Positions 43,270 to 52,388 of a stretch of 64,000 bases of DNA are shown here, piece by piece; the stretch's first letter is position 1, and each line of letters opens with the position of its first letter. The position numbers and the translations under genes were made by a program. The stretch covers positions 1-64,000 of the forward strand of contig DATBZF010000060.1 in the NCBI GenBank assembly GCA_036513315.1, in the 5' to 3' direction. This DNA is from Roseiarcus sp036513315 (GTDB taxonomy: Bacteria; Pseudomonadota; Alphaproteobacteria; Rhizobiales; Beijerinckiaceae). The notes beneath the pieces are model-generated. The model was not told where the DNA came from. It ran no database searches and saw only the letters and a list, made by a program, of their open reading frames with translations.

Positions 43270-44229
43270 GTGCTACGTCTGATCGCAACACGGGCCGGCC
43301 TTGGGGTCCTGACTCTTCTCGCAGTGTCGGTGCTGATTTTCATCTGCACCCAAATTCTCCCCGGCGACGTCGCCTCGGCCGTGCTTGGCCAGCAGGCGAC
43401 GCCTGACGCGTTGAAAGTGTTCCGAGCCGAGCTCGGGCTCGATCAGCCGGCTTATGTCCGATATTTTGGCTGGCTGTTCGGCGTGCTGCACGGCGATTTT
43501 GGCAAGTCGCTGACCAACCAGCGCGTCATTATCGAAGAGCTCCTGCCGCGATTCGAGAACACGCTGTTCCTCGCCGGCTATTCCGCGATCATCGCGGTGC
43601 CGATCGCCGTCGGCCTTGGCATCATATCGGCGATCTATGAAGGGCGCGTCGCCGATAGGGTCGCCAATATCCTGACCTTGATCGCCATTTCGGTTCCGGA
43701 ATTTTTCGTCGGCTATATCCTCATCATCATTTTTGCGATCAACCTCGCATGGTTCCCCTCGCTGGCGACCGTCTTTCCGGGAATGGGGGTCGGCGAGCGG
43801 TTCTATGTGGCGACGCTGCCGGCGCTGACGCTGACCATGGTGGTCACCGCGCATATGCTGCGAATGACCCGCAATTCGGTGCTGTCGATCATGTCGACGC
43901 CTTATATTGAAATGGCCTTTCTGAAGGGCCTTTCGCGCTCGCGCGTCGTCTCGCGGCATGCTCTACCCAATGCCGCGGGGCCGATCGTCTCGGTGGTGGC
44001 GCTCAATCTCGCCTATCTCGTCGTCGGCGTGGTGGTCGTCGAAAACGTCTTCGTCTATCCCGGCGTCGGCCAATATATGGTCGACGCGGTGTCCAAACGC
44101 GACGTTCCCGTCATCCAGGCCTGCGGCCTGATCTTCGCCGCCGTATTCGTCACGCTGAACACGCTTGCCGATATCGTGGCGATCCTTGTCAATCCCCGTC
44201 TTCGTCGTCGGCGACCGAGGAAAGCATGA
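43270..44229 (+). CDS. peptide/opine-type ABC transporter permease (DppB family)
   Basis: 319 aa with six helices. QILPGDVASAVLG near the N-terminus, and the coupling motif region LKGLSRSRVVSRHALPNAAGPIV (EAA loop) are typical of DppB/OppB. GTG start. It overlaps dppC by ATGA. Confidence 0.92.
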   Translation: MLRLIATRAGLGVLTLLAVSVLIFICTQILPGDVASAVLGQQATPDALKVFRAELGLDQPAYVRYFGWLFGVLHGDFGKSLTNQRVIIEELLPRFENTLFLAGYSAIIAVPIAVGLGIISAIYEGRVADRVANILTLIAISVPEFFVGYILIIIFAINLAWFPSLATVFPGMGVGERFYVATLPALTLTMVVTAHMLRMTRNSVLSIMSTPYIEMAFLKGLSRSRVVSRHALPNAAGPIVSVVALNLAYLVVGVVVVENVFVYPGVGQYMVDAVSKRDVPVIQACGLIFAAVFVTLNTLADIVAILVNPRLRRRRPRKA

Positions 44230-45059
44230 CCCTATTCGGACACCGACCTCCCGTCACCGCCTGGATCGGACTGGCGATCGTCGCGATCAGTCTGATCATC
44301 GCGGTGTTAGGGCCCTGGGTCGCGCCCTATGGCCAGTCGCAATCAGTCGGCGACACCTGGGCTACGCCATCGGCGCAAATGCTGCTCGGCGCCGATCAGA
44401 TCGGACGCGACATGCTGACCCGCCTCATCTATGGCGCCCGCATGACGATCGGCATCGCCGCCGCCACCACCTTGCTGTCCTTCTTCATCGGCATCAGCCT
44501 CGGCTTCACCGCCGCGGTGATGGGCGTCTGGGTGGATATGGCGCTGTCGCGCCTCGTCGACGTGATCCTGTCGATCCCGCAACTGATCCTCGCCTTGATC
44601 ATTCTGGGCGTATTCGGCTCGTCCATTCCGGTGCTGATCGTCACCATCGCGGTGCTCGATTCGACCCGCGTCTTCCGTCTCTCGCGTGCGCTGGGGATGA
44701 ATCTGGCGGTGTTGGAATTCGTCGAAGCGGCGCGCATGCGCGGCGAGGGCTTATGGTGGATCATCAGCCGGGAGATTCTGCCGAACGCCGCGGCGCCGCT
44801 GATCTCCGAATTCGGCCTGCGATTTTGCTTCAATTTCCTGTTCGTGGCGGCGTTGAGCTTCCTCGGCATCGGCGTCCAGCCGCCTTACGCGGATTGGGGC
44901 GGCATGGTCCGGGAAAATGCGGCGGCCATCAATTTCGGCCTTTTCGCGCCGCTTTATCCCGCATTTGCGATCGCGACTTTGACGGTCGGGGTCAATCTGG
45001 TCGTCGACTGGTTGTTGTCGATCGACGCGCGCCCGTCCGGATCCCAGGCGGAAATGTAA
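44226..45059 (+). CDS. peptide/opine-type ABC transporter permease (DppC family)
   Basis: 277 aa. The DppC-type GADQIGRDMLTRLIYGARMT block and the coupling loop EAARMRGEGLWWIISREILP are clear; the C-terminus has FLGIGVQPPYADWG. Forms the channel with the DppB protein. 13 bp ahead of the ATPase gene. Confidence 0.92.
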   Translation: MTLFGHRPPVTAWIGLAIVAISLIIAVLGPWVAPYGQSQSVGDTWATPSAQMLLGADQIGRDMLTRLIYGARMTIGIAAATTLLSFFIGISLGFTAAVMGVWVDMALSRLVDVILSIPQLILALIILGVFGSSIPVLIVTIAVLDSTRVFRLSRALGMNLAVLEFVEAARMRGEGLWWIISREILPNAAAPLISEFGLRFCFNFLFVAALSFLGIGVQPPYADWGGMVRENAAAINFGLFAPLYPAFAIATLTVGVNLVVDWLLSIDARPSGSQAEM

Positions 45060-45072
45060 GGATGCCCCCATC

Positions 45073-46692
45073 ATGAGCGACGATCTGGTGCTTCATCTGG
45101 AGGGGCTCAAAGTTGAAACGATCAAGGGCGCGACGCTCGTCGACCATGTCGACGCCACCCTGAAACGCGGGGAAATCCTCGGCCTGATCGGGGAGTCGGG
45201 GGCCGGCAAATCGACGATCGGCCTTGCCGCCATGGCCTATGCCCGCGCCGGTTGCCGCATCACCGGCGGCAGCATCACCATCAACGGCACCAATCTGCGC
45301 GCCAGCACGGCCGTCCAGCGACGCAATTTCCGCGGCAAGAGCATCGCCTATATCGCGCAGAGCGCGGCAGCCTCCTTCAATCCGGCGATGACCTTGATGG
45401 ACCAGGTTTGCGAAGCGCCCGTCACTCACGGCGTGATGAGCCGGCAGGAGGCCGAGACCTATGCGCGCCGCCTGTTCCGCACGCTGCAATTGCCCGATCC
45501 CGATACGTTCGGCGACCGCTATCCGCACGAGGCCTCAGGCGGACAATTGCAGCGCGCGATGGCGGCGATGGCGATGAGCTGCCGCCCCGACATCATCGTG
45601 CTCGACGAACCGACGACGGCGCTCGACGTCACCACGCAAATCGAAGTGCTGGCGCTGCTGCGCGACCTGATCCGCGAGTTCGGCACCGCCGGGCTCTACA
45701 TTACCCACGATCTGGCGGTGGTGGCGCAGATCGCCCAACGCATCATGGTGCTCCGCCATGGCAAAATGGTGGAAGTCGGCGACGCGCGCCAGGTGCTGGA
45801 GCGCCCGGCGACGCCCTACGCGACCGCGCTCGTCAACGAGCGGCGCGAAGCCAAGCAGCTTCCGCTGATCGACCCGCCGGCCGACGCCAAAGTGATGCTC
45901 AACGTCACCAATGTCGAGGCCGGCTATCGCACAGGCTCTTCGGTGGTCAGGAACATCAATGTGACGATCGCGCGCGGGGAAACGCTCGCCGTGGTCGGCG
46001 AGTCCGGCTCGGGAAAAAGTTCGCTGGCGCGCGTCGTCGCAGGCCTGCTGCCGCGCTGGACCGGGGACGTCAAGCTCGCCGGCGAGACCTTGGCGCCCGC
46101 TCTCGCGCAGCGTCCGCGCGAGGTGCTGCGCCGTCTCCAGATGGTGCACCAAATGCCCGACGTCGCGCTTAATCCGCGCCAGTCGCTGGGTGAAATTATC
46201 GGCCGTCCGGTTGGGTTCTTCTTCAATCGGTCGAAGTCGGCGGTGCGCGATCGCGTCGCGGAACTTTTGCGGCTGGTCGGCCTGCCCGAGGATTTCGCCA
46301 ATCGGCGTCCGGGACAGCTTTCCGGCGGCCAGAAGCAGCGTGTCTGCATCGCGCGCGCGCTCGCGGCGGAACCGGACCTGATCATCTGCGACGAGCCGAC
46401 CTCGGCGCTCGATCCGCTGGTCGCCGAGGAGGTCCTGAAACTGCTGCGGCGGCTTCAGGACGAACTCGGCCTCGCCTATATGTTCATCACCCATGATCTC
46501 GGCACCGTGCGGCGCATCGCGCATCGCACCGCGGTGATGCTGAAGGGCGAGATCATTGCGCAAGGCGCAACCGCCGATATTTTCTCGCCGCCGTTCCATC
46601 CCTATACGGAGAAGCTGATCGCCTCCGTGCCCGAGATGGACACGACCTGGCTCGATCAGGTGCTCGCCGGCCGCGGCGCCGCCGCGGCCTGA
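45073..46692 (+). CDS. fused DppD-DppF ATP-binding protein of peptide/opine ABC transporter
   Basis: 539 aa containing two complete ABC domains in one chain. Domain 1 (about 1-265): Walker A GESGAGKST, signature ASGGQLQRAMAAMA, Walker B IIVLDEPTTALD. Domain 2 (about 270-535): Walker A GESGSGKSS, signature LSGGQKQRVCIARALA, Walker B LIICDEPTSALD. Both look catalytically complete. Such fusions are known in the GsiA/YejF style. Confidence 0.92.
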   Translation: MSDDLVLHLEGLKVETIKGATLVDHVDATLKRGEILGLIGESGAGKSTIGLAAMAYARAGCRITGGSITINGTNLRASTAVQRRNFRGKSIAYIAQSAAASFNPAMTLMDQVCEAPVTHGVMSRQEAETYARRLFRTLQLPDPDTFGDRYPHEASGGQLQRAMAAMAMSCRPDIIVLDEPTTALDVTTQIEVLALLRDLIREFGTAGLYITHDLAVVAQIAQRIMVLRHGKMVEVGDARQVLERPATPYATALVNERREAKQLPLIDPPADAKVMLNVTNVEAGYRTGSSVVRNINVTIARGETLAVVGESGSGKSSLARVVAGLLPRWTGDVKLAGETLAPALAQRPREVLRRLQMVHQMPDVALNPRQSLGEIIGRPVGFFFNRSKSAVRDRVAELLRLVGLPEDFANRRPGQLSGGQKQRVCIARALAAEPDLIICDEPTSALDPLVAEEVLKLLRRLQDELGLAYMFITHDLGTVRRIAHRTAVMLKGEIIAQGATADIFSPPFHPYTEKLIASVPEMDTTWLDQVLAGRGAAAA

Positions 46693-46795
46693 GACGAGCA
46701 GCGGCTTCCGCCGCGCGCCCAATCGCCCTATCGGCCTTCTGGCGCGCGCTGTTGCGTCGGCGGCCGCCACGCCAATTCCAGGGATCTCGTCGTCT

Positions 46796-48796
46796 ATGGC
46801 GGAAACAATCGTCACCGAGCATCTCTTCATCACGCTGTCGGATGGCGCGCGCCTCGCCGCGCGACTGTGGCTACCCGACGATGCGATGCAAAAGCCCGTT
46901 CCGGCGATCCTCGAATATATCCCCTATCGCAAGCGCGACGGCACCCGCGGGCGCGATGAACCGATGCATGGCTGGTTCGCTGCGCAAGGCTATGGCGCGA
47001 TCCGCGTCGACATGCGCGGCTCGGGCGAATCGGACGGCCATATGGCCGATGAATATCTCGCCCAAGAGCTCGATGACGCCTGCGAAGTGATCGACTGGCT
47101 CAGCCGCCAGCGCTGGTGCAATGGACGCGTCGGCATGATGGGCAAATCCTGGGGCGGCTTCAACGCGCTGCAAACGGCGGCGCTGCGTCCGCCGGCGTTG
47201 AAAGCGATCATCACCGTCTGCTCGACCGACGATCGCTATGCCGACGACATTCATTTCATGGGCGGCGCGCTGCTGAACGACAATCTGTGGTGGGGCGCGA
47301 TCATGCTCGCCTACCAGGCGCGCCCGGCCGATCCGGAACTCGTCGGCGCGGGTTGGCGCGACCAATGGCGCGAGCGGCTGGAAAGCCTGCCGTTCTTCCC
47401 AGCGATTTGGCTCACCCACCAGCGTCGCGACGCCTATTGGCGGCATGGCTCGGTCTGCGAGGATTTTTCCGCGATACAATGCCCGGTCTTCGCGGTCGGC
47501 GGCTGGGCCGACGCCTATACCAATGCGATCCCGCGTCTGCTCGAAGGGCTCGCCGCGCCGCGGCGCGGGCTGATCGGCCCCTGGGCGCATCTCTATCCCC
47601 AGGACGGCAAGCCGGGGCCGGCGATCGGCTTTCTCCAGGAAGCCTTGCGTTGGTGGGATCACTGGCTGAAGGACGAAGATCGCGGGATCATGGCCGAGCC
47701 GCTGCTGCGCGCCTTCATCGAGGATTGGACGCCGCCGGGCGGCCGTGATCCCATGCCCGGCCGTTTTGTCGGCGAAGCGCAATGGCCGTCGCCGACTATC
47801 GAGTGGCGCGCGCTTCATCTCAATAGCGACGGTCTCGGCGCCGCCCCTCTGGCCGGCGCGGAGGCGACAATCCGCTCGCCCTGCTGGACCGGTCTCGCCG
47901 TCGGCGAATGGATGGGCACGGGCGTGGCGGGCGAGGGGCCGGCGGACCAGCGCCATGACGATGGCTTCTCGCTCCTCTTCGACGGCGCGCCGCTGGCGGA
48001 ACGCATGGAGCTTCTCGGCGCGCCCGAGATTACGATCGCGATCGCCTCCGACAAGCCTGTCGCGCAGCTTTGCGCGCGACTCTGCGACGTCGCGCCGGAT
48101 GGTACGTCGCGGCGTGTCTCCTATGGCGTGCTCAACCTCACGCATCGCGACAGCCATGCTGAGCCGAGCGCGCTGGCGCCCGGCGCGTTCTATGACATTC
48201 GCCTGAAGCTCAATGATTGCGGCTATGCCTTCGCGCCCGGCCATGTCGTGCGGCTGGCGCTTTCGAGCGCCTATTGGCCGCTGATCTGGCCGGCGCCGGA
48301 AGCGGCGACATTGACGGTGCGCCTGCCTGGCAAGCTCGTCCTGCCGGTGCGCCCCGCCGATCCATCCGACGCGGCAATCAGTTTCGCGCCGCCTTTGCGC
48401 GGCGCCCTCGCGCCCATCGCCAAAGTCGCCGAGGGGCGCATGACCCGCACCGCGACGCTCGATCTCCTGACCGGCGTCGCGACCTATGTGACGCATGGCG
48501 AGGGCGGCCTGTTCGGCGAAGGCGCCCATCGCTTCGACGCGATCGACACGACGGTTTCGCATGATCTCAGGCGCGAACTGACGATCGGCGCCGGGGATCC
48601 GCTTTCCGCGCGCTATTCCATCACTCAGAAATACGCGCTTGGCCGCGAGGGCTGGCGCATTGTCATCGAAACCCGGACTTCGATGCATGCGACAGCGACG
48701 GATTTCGTCGTGCAGGCAAGCGTCCGCGCCTATGAGAATGGCGCGCTGGCGGGCGCACGCGAAATGGCGGAGACGATCCCGCGCGATCTTCTTTAG
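46796..48796 (+). CDS. CocE/NonD-family hydrolase (X-Pro dipeptidyl-peptidase fold)
   Basis: 666 aa. N-terminal alpha/beta hydrolase domain with nucleophile elbow MGKSWGGF (Ser near residue 120) and GSGESDG, then the C-terminal galactose-binding-like jelly roll (XPP C-terminal domain) with DIRLKLNDCGYAFAPGH. No signal peptide, so cytoplasmic. The family cleaves esters and amides such as cocaine or acyl-amino acids. Between an importer and a demethylase, a role in removing an acyl group from imported acylcarnitine- or acylbetaine-like compounds is plausible (inference). Confidence 0.85.
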   Translation: MAETIVTEHLFITLSDGARLAARLWLPDDAMQKPVPAILEYIPYRKRDGTRGRDEPMHGWFAAQGYGAIRVDMRGSGESDGHMADEYLAQELDDACEVIDWLSRQRWCNGRVGMMGKSWGGFNALQTAALRPPALKAIITVCSTDDRYADDIHFMGGALLNDNLWWGAIMLAYQARPADPELVGAGWRDQWRERLESLPFFPAIWLTHQRRDAYWRHGSVCEDFSAIQCPVFAVGGWADAYTNAIPRLLEGLAAPRRGLIGPWAHLYPQDGKPGPAIGFLQEALRWWDHWLKDEDRGIMAEPLLRAFIEDWTPPGGRDPMPGRFVGEAQWPSPTIEWRALHLNSDGLGAAPLAGAEATIRSPCWTGLAVGEWMGTGVAGEGPADQRHDDGFSLLFDGAPLAERMELLGAPEITIAIASDKPVAQLCARLCDVAPDGTSRRVSYGVLNLTHRDSHAEPSALAPGAFYDIRLKLNDCGYAFAPGHVVRLALSSAYWPLIWPAPEAATLTVRLPGKLVLPVRPADPSDAAISFAPPLRGALAPIAKVAEGRMTRTATLDLLTGVATYVTHGEGGLFGEGAHRFDAIDTTVSHDLRRELTIGAGDPLSARYSITQKYALGREGWRIVIETRTSMHATATDFVVQASVRAYENGALAGAREMAETIPRDLL

Positions 48797-48929
48797 AGGT
48801 CGTCGTTTATGGCGCGCGCAAATCGGCCCGCTCCGGCCAGCCAAGTGGATCGGGTTCAAAAAGCGCCTATGCTGGCCGAATGGACAAAAGCCGTTTGAGG
48901 CGGTCCGCAGCGCGCAGGAAGGTCGCTCC

Positions 48930-50966
48930 ATGTCGAATGATCCGCTTCTTCAGCCTTACCAACTGAAGCATCTCACCTTGAGAAACCGGATCATGACAAC
49001 AGCTCATGAGCCGGCCTATCCCGAAGACGGCATGCCGAAAGAGCGCTATCGCGCCTATCATGCCGAACGGGCGAAAGCCGGAATCGCCATGACGATGACA
49101 GCGGGATCAGCGGCGGTGTCGCGCGACAGCCCGCCGGCGTTCAACAATATCCTCGCCTACAAGGACGAAGTGGTCTCATGGATGAAGGAACTGGCCGATG
49201 CCTGCCACGAGCATGGCGCCGCCGTGATGATCCAATTGACGCATCTCGGCCGGCGCACACGCTGGGACAATGGCGACTGGCTGCCGGTGGTTTCTTCCTC
49301 TCATAAAAGAGAAGCCGCCCATCGCGCCTTTCCCAAGAAGATCGAAGACTGGGACATCGCCCGCATCGTGAAAGATTACGCGGACGCCGCCGAGCGCATG
49401 AAGGCCGCCGGTCTCGATGGGATCGAACTGGAGGCCTATGGCCATCTGATGGATCAATTCTGGTCGCCGCTGACCAATGAACTCGATCCGCCTTATGGCG
49501 GCTCGCTCGACAATCGCCTGCGTTTCGCATTCGAGGTTCTGACCGCCATCCGCGAACGTGTCGGCGCCGATTTCATCGTCGGCATGCGCTACAGCGCCGA
49601 TGAAGTTCTGGACGGCGGCCTCACCAAACAAGACGGCTTTGAGATTTCGCGAAGGTTGAAAGAAAGCGGCATGGTCGACTTTCTCAATATCATTCGCGGA
49701 CATATCGACACCGACGCCGGATTGACCGACGTCATTCCGGTGCAGGGCATGGCGAGTTCCCCGCATCTCGACTTCGCCGGCGAAATCCGCGCCGCCACGA
49801 AATTTCCGACCTTCCACGCCGCCCGAATTCCCGATGTGGCGACGGCGCGCCATGCGATTGCGTCGGGCAAGCTCGACATGGTGGGGATGACGCGGGCGCA
49901 TATGACCGATCCCCATATCGTGCGAAAGATCGTCGAGGGCCGCGAGAACGACATTCGTCCCTGCGTCGGGGCCAATTATTGTCTCGACCGCATCTATCAG
50001 GGCGGCGCCGCTTATTGCATCCACAATCCCGCGACGGGTCGCGAGACGACCATGCCGCATGAAATCGCCAGAGCCGACGTCAGGCGCAGGATCGTCGTTA
50101 TCGGCGCGGGACCAGCGGGATTAGAGGCGGCCCGGGTCGCCGCTGAGCGCGGCCATGAGGTCGTCGTCTTCGAGATGGCGGACAAGCCGGGCGGTCAGAT
50201 TCGGCTCACCGCGCAGAGCGCGCGTCGCCGTGAGATGATCGGCATCATCGATTGGCGCATGGCGCAATGCGAGGCGCGTGGCGTCGCGTTCCGTTTCAAC
50301 GCCTTCGCCGAGGCCGATGACGTCCTCGCCGAGAATCCCGACGTCGCGATCGTCGCGACGGGCGGCTTTCCGCATACCGAAGTCCTCGCCGCGGGCAACG
50401 ATCTCGTCGCGTCGAGCTGGGACATCATTTCGGGCGACGTCAAACCGGGCGCCAATGTGCTGCTGTTCGACGATGCTGGCGACCATGCGGCGATGCAGGC
50501 GGCCGAATTCATCGCCAGGAGCGGCGCCAGGCTGGAAGTGATGACGCCCGACCGCTCCTTTGCGCCGGAAGTGATGGCGATGAATCTCGTCCCCTATATG
50601 CGCGCCCTGCAGAAACTCGATGTGACCTTCACGGTGACCTACCGGCTTGAAGCGGTCCGCCGCGACGGCAATGAGCTCGTCGCAATCATCGGCAGCGATT
50701 ACGACAGCGTCCGCAAGGAAAGGCGGTTCGACCAGATCGTCGTCAATCACGGAACGATTCCGATGGACGATCTCTATTTTCAGTTGAAGCTGCTTTCGCG
50801 CAATCTCGGCGCCGTCGATTATGACGCTCTCATCGCCGGTCGGGCGCAGAAGACAGCGAGCAATTCGAACGGCAAGTTTCAGCTTTTTCGGATCGGCGAC
50901 GCCGTTTCCGCGCGCAACACCCATGCCGCCATCTATGATGCGTTGCGACTGGCGAAGGATCTGTGA
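48930..50966 (+). CDS. FMN/FeS/FAD N-demethylase of trimethylamine-dehydrogenase family
   Basis: 678 aa. N-terminal old-yellow-enzyme barrel (about 1-370) binding FMN, a Cys-rich FeS segment PCVGANYCLDRIY with a later Cys in AYCIHNPATG, then a C-terminal FAD/NAD Rossmann part (VVIGAGPAGLEAARVA). Relatives demethylate trimethylamine, dimethylglycine (DgcA) or N-methylproline (StcD), releasing formaldehyde. The FdhA gene downstream supports a demethylase. One of the four Cys of the usual CxxCxxC...C cluster is Ala here. Start ATG 48930 follows AGGAAGG. The substrate is open; carnitine-derived dimethylglycine and trimethylamine are both candidates. Confidence 0.85.
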   Translation: MSNDPLLQPYQLKHLTLRNRIMTTAHEPAYPEDGMPKERYRAYHAERAKAGIAMTMTAGSAAVSRDSPPAFNNILAYKDEVVSWMKELADACHEHGAAVMIQLTHLGRRTRWDNGDWLPVVSSSHKREAAHRAFPKKIEDWDIARIVKDYADAAERMKAAGLDGIELEAYGHLMDQFWSPLTNELDPPYGGSLDNRLRFAFEVLTAIRERVGADFIVGMRYSADEVLDGGLTKQDGFEISRRLKESGMVDFLNIIRGHIDTDAGLTDVIPVQGMASSPHLDFAGEIRAATKFPTFHAARIPDVATARHAIASGKLDMVGMTRAHMTDPHIVRKIVEGRENDIRPCVGANYCLDRIYQGGAAYCIHNPATGRETTMPHEIARADVRRRIVVIGAGPAGLEAARVAAERGHEVVVFEMADKPGGQIRLTAQSARRREMIGIIDWRMAQCEARGVAFRFNAFAEADDVLAENPDVAIVATGGFPHTEVLAAGNDLVASSWDIISGDVKPGANVLLFDDAGDHAAMQAAEFIARSGARLEVMTPDRSFAPEVMAMNLVPYMRALQKLDVTFTVTYRLEAVRRDGNELVAIIGSDYDSVRKERRFDQIVVNHGTIPMDDLYFQLKLLSRNLGAVDYDALIAGRAQKTASNSNGKFQLFRIGDAVSARNTHAAIYDALRLAKDL

Positions 50967-51113
50967 TGGCGCCGATTGTTCGCATCGGCCCAATTCTTCC
51001 GTGACTTTTGAATTTAGACTCATATCGCGAATGCGTTGGCGCCAGGCAGCGCGGCGGCGTAAGCTGCCCGTGAACGAACCAGGCAGGTTCGGCAAACAAA
51101 ATGGGAGGATGCC

Positions 51114-52304
51114 ATGGGCGACAATCGCGGTTTGGTCTATCTCGGGCCCGGCAAGGTCGAGGTGCAGAATATCGCCGATCCGAAGTTCGAAGATCCGCAC
51201 GGCCGCAAGATCGAGCATGCCGTCATTCTCAAAGTCGTTTCGACCAACATTTGCGGCTCCGACCAGCATATGGTGCGCGGCCGCACCACCGCGCAGGCCG
51301 GCCTGGTGCTCGGCCATGAGATCACCGGCGAAGTGATCGAAACGGGCGCGGATGTCGAATTGCTGAGCAAGGGCGACATTGTCTCGGTGCCGTTCAATGT
51401 CGCCTGCGGGCGCTGCCGCACCTGCAAATCGGGCGACACCGGCGTCTGCCTGCATGTCAATGACGCGCGCGCGGGCGGCGCCTATGGCTATGTCGACATG
51501 GGCGGCTGGATCGGCGGCCAGGCGCGCTACGTCATGGTCCCTTACGCGGATTTCAATCTGTTGAAATTTCCCGATCGCGACCAGGCGATGGCGAAAATCC
51601 GCGATCTCACCATGTTGTCGGACATTCTGCCGACCGGCTTTCACGGCGCTGTCAGGGCCGGAGTCGGCGTGGGCTCCATCGTCTATGTCGCCGGCGCCGG
51701 CCCGGTCGGCCTGGCGGCCGCCGCTTCTTCGCGCATCCTGGGCGCGGCGGTGACGATGATCGGCGACTTCAACAAGGACCGCCTCGCGCATGCCGAGAAG
51801 ATGGGCTTCACGCCGATCGATCTTGGCAAGCACGATCGCCTCGGCGAAATGATCGCCGCAGTGGTCGGCGCGCCCGAGGTCGACGCGGCGATCGACGCCG
51901 TCGGCTTCGAGGCGCGCGGCCATTCCGGCGTCGAGCAACCGGCGATCGTACTCAACCAGATGATGGAGATCACCCGCGCCGCCGGCTCGATCGGCGTTCC
52001 CGGCCTCTATGTCACCGAGGATCCCGGCGGCGTCGATGCGGCGGCCCAGAAGGGCAGCCTCAGCCTGCGGCTCGGTCTTGGCTGGGCGAAGGCGCAATCC
52101 TTTCACACCGGCCAGACGCCGGTGATCCGCTACAATCGCCAGCTCATGATGGCGATCCTGCATGGACGGCTGAATATTGCCGAGATCGTCAATGCAAAGG
52201 TGATTTCGCTGGAAGAGGCGCCGAAGGGTTACGAGACCTTTGATCAGGGCGCGGCGGCGAAGTTTGTCCTCGACCCGCACGGCATGTTGTCGAAGGCGGC
52301 GTGA
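51114..52304 (+). CDS. fdhA: glutathione-independent formaldehyde dehydrogenase (Zn-dependent ADH family)
   Basis: 396 aa. Catalytic Zn Cys in STNICGSDQH, a structural Zn Cys cluster CGRCRTCKSGDTGVC, GHEITGEVIE, and NAD-binding VAGAGPVGLAAAA. GGWIGGQARYVMVPYAD is typical of FdhA. It oxidises formaldehyde to formate without glutathione. Strong SD GGGAGGA. Placed after the N-demethylase, it removes the formaldehyde that enzyme releases. Confidence 0.92.
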   Translation: MGDNRGLVYLGPGKVEVQNIADPKFEDPHGRKIEHAVILKVVSTNICGSDQHMVRGRTTAQAGLVLGHEITGEVIETGADVELLSKGDIVSVPFNVACGRCRTCKSGDTGVCLHVNDARAGGAYGYVDMGGWIGGQARYVMVPYADFNLLKFPDRDQAMAKIRDLTMLSDILPTGFHGAVRAGVGVGSIVYVAGAGPVGLAAAASSRILGAAVTMIGDFNKDRLAHAEKMGFTPIDLGKHDRLGEMIAAVVGAPEVDAAIDAVGFEARGHSGVEQPAIVLNQMMEITRAAGSIGVPGLYVTEDPGGVDAAAQKGSLSLRLGLGWAKAQSFHTGQTPVIRYNRQLMMAILHGRLNIAEIVNAKVISLEEAPKGYETFDQGAAAKFVLDPHGMLSKAA

Positions 52305-52313
52305 GCATGCATA

Positions 52314-52339
52314 CGGGGAGGGAGGCAGTAACCTCCCCG
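52314..52339. terminator. stem-loop between convergent fdhA and hydrolase genes
   Basis: CGGGGAGG pairs with CCTCCCCG over an 8-bp stem and a 10-nt loop, 10 bp after the fdhA stop. No T-run, so a weak or factor-assisted terminator is the most likely role. Confidence 0.4.
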
Positions 52340-52388
52340 CCGCCACCTTGTCAGACCGAAAATGTCAGCGCGATCCCGTCTCCGCAGC

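Noticed and set aside
46871..52346. Minus-strand open frames of 686 and 741 codons opposite the CocE hydrolase, demethylase and FdhA genes
   Set aside because: His/Arg/Asp-rich low-information translations, typical of antisense frames in high-GC genomes; the plus-strand proteins have clear motifs.
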